Positions 1-6,587 of a stretch of 11,933 bases of DNA are shown here, in pieces; within the stretch, counting starts at the first letter, position 1; each line of letters starts with the position of its first letter. This DNA comes from Mailhella sp. (GTDB taxonomy: Bacteria; Desulfobacterota; Desulfovibrionia; Desulfovibrionales; Desulfovibrionaceae), in the NCBI GenBank assembly GCA_017940105.1, contig JAGAZG010000244.1, forward strand, positions 1-11,933. Direction: 5' to 3'. The notes below the pieces were generated by a model, which worked only from the letters and a program-made list of their open reading frames with translations, ran no database searches and was not told the origin of the DNA. Both the position numbers and the translations under genes were made by a program.

Positions 1-129
1 CGAGGCGTTGCCACAAAATATCTGCAAAACTATCTTGGCTGGTTCAGGAGATTCAAACGAGAAAATCTTTCTATTCCTGACTTCGCTTGGATTCAATCCT
101 CTGTAACTTTTCAATGCAATTCTTTTTGA
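1..129 (+). CDS. IS1595-family (ISXO2-like) transposase, C-terminal fragment
   Basis: Frame 1 is open from the window edge to TGA at 127-129 and gives 42 residues. They contain RGVATKYLQNYLGWFRRFKR, which matches the conserved end of the DDE transposase domain of ISXO2-like elements, where a 'KYLQNYL..WFR' helix follows the last catalytic residue. The start and the catalytic core are outside the window, so activity cannot be judged. The final residues run almost into the element's terminal repeat, as is common for compact insertion sequences. The family is assigned by remembered motif, not by a search. Confidence 0.7.
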   Translation, partial: RGVATKYLQNYLGWFRRFKRENLSIPDFAWIQSSVTFQCNSF

Positions 130-139
130 GACTAGAGCC
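1..139 (+). mobile_element. Right-hand end of an IS1595/ISXO2-like insertion sequence
   Basis: This stretch holds the last codons of a transposase followed within 10 bases by what looks like the outer end of the element, reading GAGCC at 135-139 (GGCTC on the other strand, a common outer end in this family). Read inward, the complement starts GGCTCTAGTCTCAAAAAG, which I take as the terminal inverted repeat. The element lies to the left of the window, so the other end and the target duplication cannot be seen. The abrupt switch at about 140 into an unrelated coding frame supports this as the insertion point. The exact boundary is an inference. Confidence 0.65.
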
Positions 140-3100
140 TTCAGACTACAGCAACTCTGCCGGCGTAATATTTGAAAATCCTGTCTATGGCAGCTTCAGT
201 CCGCTTATTGCCAGCATCTCATCAGATGATGATGCGCTTAATACAGAAATACCTGTCTCTGTCGGCAATATGAAAATTGATAAAATTATTGCTGGCAATG
301 TCGAGGTCAGGCAGGGCGATACGGTAATCGGACATTATTATGTGGACTCAAATGGCAAGCTTTGTTTCAAGCAAGAGCATGCTTACAGTCATACCTTTGA
401 AGATTCAGAGGGGAATACCTTCAATACAGAGTCAGAATCGATCGTGACATATCTTCAGGTCAGAGGAGAAAGCGGTAATGAGACCAAGACCTATGATCTG
501 ACAGTTACCCTGAACATAGGTGACAGTGATCCTGTCGCTGCCAGCATACTTGAAATTGTCGATGGCGACGAGACCGTCCACAATATATTTGAGGAAGGCT
601 CAAAACCCAGCGCAGACGGCAAGACGAGAGTGGTCAGCATCCGCATTGATGGCGAAGATGAGGAGCATACCCTTGAATCATCAGGTTCGGATGAAAATGG
701 CTTTTCGCTGTTCAGCGACGGCATAGTCACTCTTCATATCAACAGTGATGGAGATTATTTTGCGACGCTGGATGTCGAAAGAGTGACAACAGCTCAGAAA
801 AGGACGTTTTACTACACCATCATGGATGGAGATGGCGACATAAGCGAGAATACAGTTTCGTTCCTTACGGGCGAACCTGTCATAAGCGTTAAGGAAGATG
901 GCTCAAAGGTTGTAGACGGCAAAGTAAAGATTGTTGAAAATAAATCCCATGCTGATGGGACAATAAACCCCGGCGTAGACAACTTCGATCTTGTGGATGT
1001 GGAATGGTCTGAGTCTGCTGATATGTATGTGAACAGCAGGTATGCGGATTTGGTATTGCCTGATGATTTAAAGTTTAGCTTGCTTTCTAAAACAAAGGGT
1101 GCAGACGGCAGCATTACCTTGGCATTCAATTATGGCACGCTCGTTGTGCACAACGATGGCAGCTATACGTTTGACATGGCACTGCTCAAGGATGGCAAAG
1201 GCAATCAGCTGAAAGACGAAAATGGCAATGCCGTTCAGTTTGCCAATCCATTGCCCGAGGGATACACGATTCGCCCCATGCTTACGTTTACTGCAAGGAT
1301 TCAGGATGACGATGGAAATTGGAACGAAGTGAGTCAAACAGGGTACCTGAAAATTACAGGGGCAAATGACAGCGGCAAGCTTTATGAAGGCGGTGCAGGC
1401 GTTACATTCAATCATGAACTTTATATGGATGCCAAGGCGGAAGGGGCCAATACAATAGACAGCCAGTACCGTGTTGGCTACCATTCCAAATTAAGAGATA
1501 ACGCCTCAGTTGATGGAAAAACCTGGAAAGATTTATATCGCAACGAAACGGATGTTCCTCATGCGCGTTCCGATGCATGGCTGGCTTTTAAACTTGAGGA
1601 TCCTGATCTTGCCGATACGCTGACATTCAACGCAACTTTGACAGCCGAAGGGGCATACAATAATATAAAAAATAAAAACTCCGCAGACTTGCTGCAGAAT
1701 CAGCAGCTTTGCACCTATGACGCCATTAAGGAATTTACCGAAGGTCCGGATGTTAGTGTCGCATTTGCGAAAGAATGGCATGAGTTTACGCAACGCTACC
1801 CTGAGAACGTCATAAAGAACATGTTTTTTTACAAAACAGATTATGGCCTTTTTATCGTTGCCAACGAGGCTGTTGACCCGCAGAGCGCTCCGTTTGCAGA
1901 TCTTGGAAATACAAGTAAGAATGCCTACTGGCTGACGTTCCTTGTCGATTCCGATGCCTCTGCAGTACGCCAGCTTGCAGAAGGAGGCGGACAAAGCACG
2001 GAGACAAATGGAACGACTTTGAAATTCCAATTCTGGGTGACAGATACTGCTGGAGAAAAGGTACGAATCTTTTTTGATAAGAACGATAAGGGCAGCATAT
2101 CTAAAAATGTTTATGTCCATGTGTATGGCTCGAATCAGGCTCCTGAAATACAAATTGATGGCTATAAGCTCGTCATCCATGATGACGATGTTTCAAAGGC
2201 TGTCGGCACCAATACGGGAGATCCTGAATCGCATAAAATTTCAGTTGTGTATCAAAACGTAGTTTTTGACGAGAAAGATATCAAAACGGGTAGTATTGAG
2301 CTGAGCAAAGGCAATGTGAAAATCAGATTTACCTCGACAAAAGTCGACTCAGATAATGGTACGGAATATGAACTGAGTGAATTTCAGCGTTATGACAGTG
2401 CAAGCGGAAGATGGCAGAATATTAGCGGAGAACAAGCAGTTATTATTGTCAAAGACAAGCGTGGTGCCACGGCCAGGCATGAAGTCTTTTTGGATAACGG
2501 GGATGTTTATTCCCTGGATTCAGGCAGTTCCGTCATATACTCCATGAAAAATGATGAAACTGGTTCGCTTTATGGAGGCAACGCCGCAGACAGCCTGAAC
2601 GGAGGAAAGCTGAATGACAGCATCTGGGGTGGTTCCGGCAATGATAGAATGGATGGCGGCGCCGGCAATGACAGACTGTATGGCGAAGCCGGCAATGACA
2701 CTTTGCTTGCTGGAACCGACGTTATCACCAGCGACCCGAAAACCGGCGAGTTCTTTACCGGCAACATCCTTGTGGGCGGTGAGGGCAGCGATACGCTGAC
2801 TGGCGGTATTGGAACTGATGTCCTCATTGGCGATGGAGGTAAAAACCTGCAGGCGCTCATAGAGGGCACGGCTAATTCTGAAACGTTCCAGAAATATCTT
2901 GCCACCAAGGACTTTGCTGAACTTGATGAATTTTTTGATAAGTACGGCAACGCTGATGAAGGCAGCGGCGATGACGTGCTGCTTGGCGGCAGCGGAGATG
3001 ACATATTGTTTGGCGGGGTCGGCAACGACGTGCTTTTGGGGGACGGAGGCTCAGCTCTGCAAAAACTTGTGTCTGACACGGACAATGCAGAGAACTTCCA

Positions 3101-3701
3101 GAAGTTACTTGCCAGCAAAGACAAGGACGATTTGGAAGCGTTTGACGAAAATTACGGCAACGTTGGCGAAGGCAACGGCGATGACATATTGTTTGGAGGC
3201 GAAGGCGATGACATCGTTTTCGGCGGATCGGGAAATGACCTCCTGGTTGGCGGCGCAGGCAATGATAAACTTTACGGCGGCGCAGGCAATGATATCAGGG
3301 TCTACGACAGTACGGATTACCTCATTGACGGTGGCGCGGGCATTGACTTTTTGATCTCTGACAGCGCATCTCTTGGCGAGATGCTTGACAATAAAAATGT
3401 AGACCACGTTGAGGTGTTCTTAGAGGCAAAAAACACTGAGGTCATGACAGGTCTCGAAGACATTGCCGCATGGCAGGAGAAATATGGCATATCGCTGACC
3501 GACAGCGATAATGACGGCAATGCAGAGTCTGTAACGCTGAAGCAAGTTGACGATCGTAATGCCAATGGCTGGATTCACAGCAGCACCGGGTACGAGCACC
3601 ATGACGCCAGCGGGAATATAGATCTTGTAATGAGTACGAAGCCAGCTGGAGAGGACGTCACTGCCCAAGAATTAATAATTCTCTCTTCAGGTGGCGCATA
3701 A
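87..3701 (+). CDS. Large RTX adhesin/exoprotein, type I secretion substrate, 3' portion truncated by an IS
   Basis: The open frame gives 1204 residues, probably the C-terminal part of a larger surface or secreted protein exported by a type I (ABC-MFP-OMP) system. Residues about 20-820 are acidic beta-rich repeats of Ig-like/VCBS type; one signature, GTLVVHNDGSYTF, lies at about 350-362. Glycine-aspartate nonapeptides of the GGxGxDxLx type form arrays at about 826-873, 892-915, 959-985 and 1029-1070; these bind Ca2+ in a parallel beta-roll outside the cell. The last ~110 residues are acidic, lack cysteine and end in ELIILSSGGA, suiting an uncleaved C-terminal secretion signal. There is no N-terminal signal peptide. 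Neither TTG 87 nor ATG 114 has a Shine-Dalgarno sequence, and both lie inside the IS end. Native coding probably resumes at about 140, so this is likely a disrupted gene. Base composition is visibly more AT-rich than in the genes to the right. No secretion genes are in view. Confidence 0.8.
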   Translation: MDSILCNFSMQFFLRLEPSDYSNSAGVIFENPVYGSFSPLIASISSDDDALNTEIPVSVGNMKIDKIIAGNVEVRQGDTVIGHYYVDSNGKLCFKQEHAYSHTFEDSEGNTFNTESESIVTYLQVRGESGNETKTYDLTVTLNIGDSDPVAASILEIVDGDETVHNIFEEGSKPSADGKTRVVSIRIDGEDEEHTLESSGSDENGFSLFSDGIVTLHINSDGDYFATLDVERVTTAQKRTFYYTIMDGDGDISENTVSFLTGEPVISVKEDGSKVVDGKVKIVENKSHADGTINPGVDNFDLVDVEWSESADMYVNSRYADLVLPDDLKFSLLSKTKGADGSITLAFNYGTLVVHNDGSYTFDMALLKDGKGNQLKDENGNAVQFANPLPEGYTIRPMLTFTARIQDDDGNWNEVSQTGYLKITGANDSGKLYEGGAGVTFNHELYMDAKAEGANTIDSQYRVGYHSKLRDNASVDGKTWKDLYRNETDVPHARSDAWLAFKLEDPDLADTLTFNATLTAEGAYNNIKNKNSADLLQNQQLCTYDAIKEFTEGPDVSVAFAKEWHEFTQRYPENVIKNMFFYKTDYGLFIVANEAVDPQSAPFADLGNTSKNAYWLTFLVDSDASAVRQLAEGGGQSTETNGTTLKFQFWVTDTAGEKVRIFFDKNDKGSISKNVYVHVYGSNQAPEIQIDGYKLVIHDDDVSKAVGTNTGDPESHKISVVYQNVVFDEKDIKTGSIELSKGNVKIRFTSTKVDSDNGTEYELSEFQRYDSASGRWQNISGEQAVIIVKDKRGATARHEVFLDNGDVYSLDSGSSVIYSMKNDETGSLYGGNAADSLNGGKLNDSIWGGSGNDRMDGGAGNDRLYGEAGNDTLLAGTDVITSDPKTGEFFTGNILVGGEGSDTLTGGIGTDVLIGDGGKNLQALIEGTANSETFQKYLATKDFAELDEFFDKYGNADEGSGDDVLLGGSGDDILFGGVGNDVLLGDGGSALQKLVSDTDNAENFQKLLASKDKDDLEAFDENYGNVGEGNGDDILFGGEGDDIVFGGSGNDLLVGGAGNDKLYGGAGNDIRVYDSTDYLIDGGAGIDFLISDSASLGEMLDNKNVDHVEVFLEAKNTEVMTGLEDIAAWQEKYGISLTDSDNDGNAESVTLKQVDDRNANGWIHSSTGYEHHDASGNIDLVMSTKPAGEDVTAQELIILSSGGA
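2832..3251 (+). repeat. Tandem 210-bp (70-residue) duplication inside the RTX region
   Basis: Two adjacent units of exactly 210 bp, 2832-3041 and 3042-3251, encode residues 916-985 and 986-1055. Each begins DGG, continues with a predicted helical insert of about 40 residues containing FQK.LA.KD and YGN, and closes with three nonapeptides (GDD..., GDD..., GND...). The copies align without gaps but have diverged at many residues, so the duplication is old and kept in frame. An array of calcium-binding beta-roll interrupted at regular spacing by a helical module is unusual compared with plain RTX arrays. Confidence 0.85.
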
Positions 3702-3709
3702 AAAAGAAG

Positions 3710-3735
3710 GAGGGCGGAACATTTGTTCCGCCCTC
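3710..3735. terminator. Symmetrical rho-independent terminator between convergent genes
   Basis: A perfect 11-bp stem (gagggcggaac / gttccgccctc) surrounds an ATTT loop. It can be extended by a G-U and two A-U pairs. T's follow on the right and an A-rich stretch lies on the left, so the hairpin can end transcripts from both sides: the RTX gene, whose stop is at 3699-3701, and the leftward binding-protein gene, whose stop is at 3770. Confidence 0.85.
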
Positions 3736-3769
3736 TTTGCCTGAAGCTCTTTTAAGTTTTTTCAGCCCG

Positions 3770-4546
3770 TTACTTTATGTACTGGTTTTCCCACTTGTCC
3801 AAGGTGCCGTCGGCCTTGATGGCGGCCATCCATGCGTTCACGGCGTCAAGCAGTGCGGGGCTCTCCTTGCTCATGAGCACGCCGAAGTGGTTTTCGGTGA
3901 AGGGTTTGTCCACCAGCGGAGCGGCTACCTTGGGATTGTCCTTGGCGTAGCGGCGGGCCTCCATGGTTTCCGTGATCATCACGTCAGCCTTGCCTTCGCC
4001 CACGAGGCCGGGAATTTCGGCGTTCTGCTCATGCATGATGAGCTGGGCCTTGGGAGTGGATTCCTTGGCGAATTTTTCGTTGGTGCCGCCTGGGTTGTAC
4101 ATCACGCGCACAGCAGGCTGGTTCACGTCGTCCAGAGACTTGAACTGACCTTCCTTGCCCTTGGTCACGAGAATGGTCTTGCCGAAGGTGAGATAGCCGT
4201 CAGACATGTTCATCACGGCCTTGCGTGCGTCGGTAACGGTGATGCCGCACATGGCCACGTCAAACTTATCAGCCATGGTGTCGGACTGCAGCGTTTTCCA
4301 GGTGGTGGGCACATAGACCAGCTCAAGGCCCATGTGCTTTGCCAGAGAAGCGGCCATTTCGGCATCAAAGCCCTCATATTTGCCGGTTTCCTTGTTCAGG
4401 TAGCTCATGGGCTTGTAATCGCCGGTGCTGCCGACGAGCAGTTTGCCGCTGGCTTTGATTTCGTCAAGGCTCCTGGCCTGCGCGTCAGAAAGAGTCATGC
4501 CTGCCGCCGCAGCGACGGCAAGCGCCGTCAAAAGGATTTTTTTCAT
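3770..4546 (-). CDS. Periplasmic PheC-like / amino-acid ABC substrate-binding family 3 protein
   Basis: The 258-residue protein has a clear signal peptide (MKKILLTALA, alanine-rich core, cleavage near AQA/R at 24-25) followed by a type II periplasmic binding fold (SBP_bac_3 family). TGDYKP at 41-46, GFDAEMA at 59-65, CGITVTDAR at 100-108, NPGGTNEKFA at 151-160 and a TETMEAR segment at 192-198 resemble Pseudomonas PheC, the periplasmic cyclohexadienyl dehydratase that evolved from amino-acid binding proteins. Arg108 sits where family members bind the ligand carboxylate. Glu196 falls about where PheC has its catalytic glutamate (from memory). It may therefore be a dehydratase acting on prephenate/arogenate, or an ordinary amino-acid receptor; no permease or ATPase gene adjoins it. 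The start is supported by GGAG six bases upstream. It is monocistronic, with its own promoter and terminator. Confidence 0.8.
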   Translation of the reverse strand: MKKILLTALAVAAAAGMTLSDAQARSLDEIKASGKLLVGSTGDYKPMSYLNKETGKYEGFDAEMAASLAKHMGLELVYVPTTWKTLQSDTMADKFDVAMCGITVTDARKAVMNMSDGYLTFGKTILVTKGKEGQFKSLDDVNQPAVRVMYNPGGTNEKFAKESTPKAQLIMHEQNAEIPGLVGEGKADVMITETMEARRYAKDNPKVAAPLVDKPFTENHFGVLMSKESPALLDAVNAWMAAIKADGTLDKWENQYIK

Positions 4547-4586
4547 GCTCTGCTCCGGTAAAAATAAAATAAATTGGATAGATAGA

Positions 4587-4615
4587 ATTATATGCTGGTT
4601 TTTTGCGCATGTCCA
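4587..4615 (-). promoter_or_regulatory. Sigma70-type promoter of the PheC-like gene
   Basis: On the minus strand TGGACA (4615-4610) and a perfect TATAAT (4592-4587) are separated by exactly 17 bases. Transcription would start near 4580, leaving a leader of about 35 bases before the ATG at 4546. The leader is AT-rich and contains the GGAG ribosome binding site. No operator-like dyad was recognised around it. Confidence 0.6.
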
Positions 4616-4662
4616 TCACGTGCAAAAAATATCAAGAAATAATGAACGCTCCCGCTTTAACA

Positions 4663-4691
4663 TTGAAGAAGAGTAAAAAAATATTTATATT
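4663..4691 (+). promoter_or_regulatory. Possible promoter of the ankyrin gene
   Basis: TTGAAG (4663-4668) and TATATT (4686-4691) are 17 bases apart, matching the sigma70 consensus at 4 and 5 of 6 positions. The predicted start near 4698 leaves a leader of almost 90 bases before the ATG at 4786. The surrounding 239-bp divergent intergenic region (4547-4785) is AT-rich, so a chance match is possible. Nothing else was recognised in that region. Confidence 0.4.
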
Positions 4692-4785
4692 GCTCAGAAA
4701 TCCAATGGCAGAGCGTTGTCAGGCCATTTCCCTGCATAAGTGTCCGGCAGAACTGCCGCCTAATACCCTGAATGGAAGAACGATC

Positions 4786-5445
4786 ATGCCCATGTTCAAA
4801 CGTGTTTTCTGCGCCACGTGCGCCGTATTTTTGCTGACAAGCGGCCAGCTGGCATTTGCCGGCGACGCAAATAGCGACATCTGGAAGGCCGCAGCCAGGG
4901 GCGATGCCGCTGCCATAAGCGGATATCTCGACCGGCATGGCAATCCCAGCGCCTGCGACCGCGACAAGGTGACGCTGCTGCACATGGCCGCAGGCAGCGG
5001 AAATGCCGCTGTGGCAGACATGCTGATTGCCAAGGGTGCTAAAACCGGCGCCAGGGACAGCTATGGACAGACCCCGCTTCATGTTGCCGCGCTTGCCGGC
5101 CATGCCGAAACGGCAAAGCTGCTGATAAGCAAGGGAGCAAAGGTCGATGAGCAGGACAGGGCCGGCCATACGCCGCTGCATTTTGCCGCCATGCGTGGCC
5201 GGACGGAGGTCGCTTCGCTGCTGCTTGCCAAGGGCGCAAAGGTGAACGCGCAGAATAAGGACGGTCTTGCGCCGCTGCACTTTGCCGCCTATGAAGGCCA
5301 TGCCGAAACGGCAAAGCTGCTGCTTGCCAAAGGGGCAAATGCCAGTGTGAAAACACGCGATGGCATAACGCCGCTTTATGTTGCCGAGCAGCGCGGCGCA
5401 TCGGATATAGCCGCCATGCTCAGGGCAAAGGGCGCTAAGAAGTGA
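4786..5445 (+). CDS. Exported ankyrin-repeat protein
   Basis: The 219-residue protein starts MPMFKR, has a hydrophobic stretch (VFCATCAVFLLTSG) and a likely signal-peptidase site at AFA/G near 25, so it should be periplasmic. The mature part is almost entirely ankyrin repeats. The TPLH-type turn recurs at residues 63, 96, 129, 162 and 195, an exact 33-residue period, and a degenerate cap repeat covers about 30-59. Ankyrin stacks mediate protein-protein contacts; no catalytic domain is present and the partner is unknown. The start at 4786 is chosen because GGAAG lies seven bases upstream and the signal peptide follows directly. The frame is open further upstream to an ATG at 4603, but that extension has no signal-like or conserved character. 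Repeat consensus is near-perfect, and DNA identity between repeats suggests recent homogenisation. The gene is bounded by its own terminator. Confidence 0.85.
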   Translation: MPMFKRVFCATCAVFLLTSGQLAFAGDANSDIWKAAARGDAAAISGYLDRHGNPSACDRDKVTLLHMAAGSGNAAVADMLIAKGAKTGARDSYGQTPLHVAALAGHAETAKLLISKGAKVDEQDRAGHTPLHFAAMRGRTEVASLLLAKGAKVNAQNKDGLAPLHFAAYEGHAETAKLLLAKGANASVKTRDGITPLYVAEQRGASDIAAMLRAKGAKK

Positions 5446-5464
5446 CGATCTGAGTGCAAGCTTG

Positions 5465-5500
5465 AAAAAGCCCTGCGCCTGTTTTGGGCAGGGCTTTTTT
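5465..5500 (+). terminator. Rho-independent terminator after the ankyrin gene
   Basis: A 12-bp perfect stem (aaaaagccctgc at 5465-5476 and gcagggcttttt at 5488-5499) surrounds an 11-base loop and ends in a run of six T's. It lies 19 bases after the ankyrin stop and isolates that gene from the next promoter. The A-run on the left arm could also allow function in the reverse direction. Confidence 0.9.
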
Positions 5501-5511
5501 AGTACAAATAT

Positions 5512-5540
5512 TTGACATAGAAAATCGTTTTCAATATCAT
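5512..5540 (+). promoter_or_regulatory. Strong sigma70-type promoter of the moxR-VWA operon
   Basis: A perfect TTGACA (5512-5517), a 17-base spacer and TATCAT (5535-5540, 5 of 6 matches) make this the best promoter in the window. Transcription would start near 5547, about 48 bases before the ATG at 5595. It lies immediately after the ankyrin terminator, so the operon has independent control. A Fur-like operator occupies the spacer. Confidence 0.75.
5520..5538 (+). promoter_or_regulatory. Fur-box-like operator inside the promoter spacer
   Basis: The complement of GAAAATCGTTTTCAATATC reads GATATT GAAAAC G ATTTTC, which matches the classical Fur consensus (GATAAT GATAAT C ATTATC) at 14 of the 18 positions outside the centre. 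The core GAAAA-TCG-TTTTC is a perfect dyad. It lies between the -35 and -10 elements, where a repressor would block RNA polymerase. By the known Fur mechanism, this predicts repression when Fe2+ is plentiful and induction on iron limitation. Other Fur-family regulators such as PerR bind similar sites, so the identity of the regulator is an inference. Confidence 0.55.
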
Positions 5541-5594
5541 ATTTTGAGATGCGTCGCCTTGCCGGCGCCAGGCAGATCAATACCGGGAGCAATC

Positions 5595-6587
5595 ATGACA
5601 CCTTTGCAAATCATTTCTTCGCTGCGCACGCTTTTATCCATACGGCAGCCTGTGTTCATCTGGGGGGCGCCCGGCGTGGGCAAGAGCCAGGTCGTGGCGG
5701 AGACGGCGCATTCCATGGGATATGCGCTCAAAGATATACGGGCTATCCTGCTGGATCCGGTGGATTTGCGCGGCATACCGCGCATCACGCCGCAGGGCGG
5801 CACTCAGTGGTGCCCGCCATCGTTTTTGCCTGGGCCAGGCGATGCAGGGCAGGGCATACTTTTTTTAGATGAGCTTAACGCCGCTCCTCCGCTGGTGCAG
5901 GCTGCCTGCTACCAGCTGATTCTTGACCGCCGCATAGGCGAATACGAACTTCCGGCAGGCTGGGTCGTGGTGGCTGCCGGCAACCGTGAGAGCGACAGGG
6001 CCGTGACGCATCGCATGCCGACAGCCCTTTCCAACCGCATGGTCCATCTTGAGTTTGAGACCTGCCTTGACGATTGGCTGCGCTGGGCCGTTGGGGCGGG
6101 CATCCGGGCCGAAGTCCGCGCTTTTTTGCAGTTCCGCCCCAGCCTGCTGCACGATTTCGACCCGCGTTCAGCATCCAGGGCGTTTGCCTCGCCGCGTTCA
6201 TGGTCATTTGTTTCATCCATGCTCGATGCCGATCCGGCCGGCGATGTGGAATACGATCTTTTCCGCGGCGCTGTCGGCGACGGGGCTGCTGCTGAATTCA
6301 TGGGATTTTTGCAGGTATGGCGCTCCCTGCCGTCGGTGGACGGCATCCTTGCCGCCCCTCTTGAAGCCGCCGTGCCCTCTGAACCCGCCGCCCTTTATGC
6401 CGTGAGCGAGGCACTGGCCGCACGCGCATCGTGGAGCAACATGCCATCTGTTGCGGCCTATATGGAACGGCTGCCCGTGGAATTTGGCGTCCTGTGCATG
6501 CGCCAGGCAGTGTGCCGCGAACGGTCGCTTGTAGAAAGCCCGGCCTTCGCAGCATGGGCGCAGAATCATGCGGATGTGCTGGTATGA
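5595..6587 (+). CDS. MoxR-type AAA+ ATPase
   Basis: The 330-residue protein is a single AAA+ module of the MoxR group. Walker A is GAPGVGKS at 24-31, Walker B is ILFLDE at 88-93, the sensor-1 region is AAGN at 127-130, and a likely arginine finger lies in LSNRM at 145-149. The remaining 180 residues form an alpha-helical lid and a poorly conserved tail. MoxR ATPases usually act as chaperones, pairing with a VWA-domain partner encoded next door to load metals or remodel a target complex; the next gene supplies such a partner. ATG 5595 is chosen because GGGAG precedes it by five bases; the frame is open back to 5484, but that would place the start upstream of the promoter and operator. The protein has no signal peptide, so it is cytoplasmic. 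The target is unknown. Confidence 0.85.
   Translation: MTPLQIISSLRTLLSIRQPVFIWGAPGVGKSQVVAETAHSMGYALKDIRAILLDPVDLRGIPRITPQGGTQWCPPSFLPGPGDAGQGILFLDELNAAPPLVQAACYQLILDRRIGEYELPAGWVVVAAGNRESDRAVTHRMPTALSNRMVHLEFETCLDDWLRWAVGAGIRAEVRAFLQFRPSLLHDFDPRSASRAFASPRSWSFVSSMLDADPAGDVEYDLFRGAVGDGAAAEFMGFLQVWRSLPSVDGILAAPLEAAVPSEPAALYAVSEALAARASWSNMPSVAAYMERLPVEFGVLCMRQAVCRERSLVESPAFAAWAQNHADVLV

Noticed and set aside
2570..3124. Minus-strand open frames opposite the RTX repeats
   Set aside because: Proline/serine-rich shadow translations of glycine-aspartate repeats; no start signals and no family resemblance.
3737..4561. 274-residue open frame on the plus strand opposite the PheC-like gene
   Set aside because: It is antisense to a gene with clear family motifs, starts inside the terminator region, has histidine/glycine-rich low-quality sequence and no ribosome binding site.
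4603..4785. Extended N-terminus of the ankyrin protein from ATG 4603
   Set aside because: It would bury the signal peptide 61 residues inside, and it crosses the candidate promoter; ATG 4786 has a good ribosome binding site.
5484..5594. Extended N-terminus of the MoxR ATPase from 5484
   Set aside because: It would start within the ankyrin terminator and read through the promoter and operator; ATG 5595 has GGGAG at ideal spacing.
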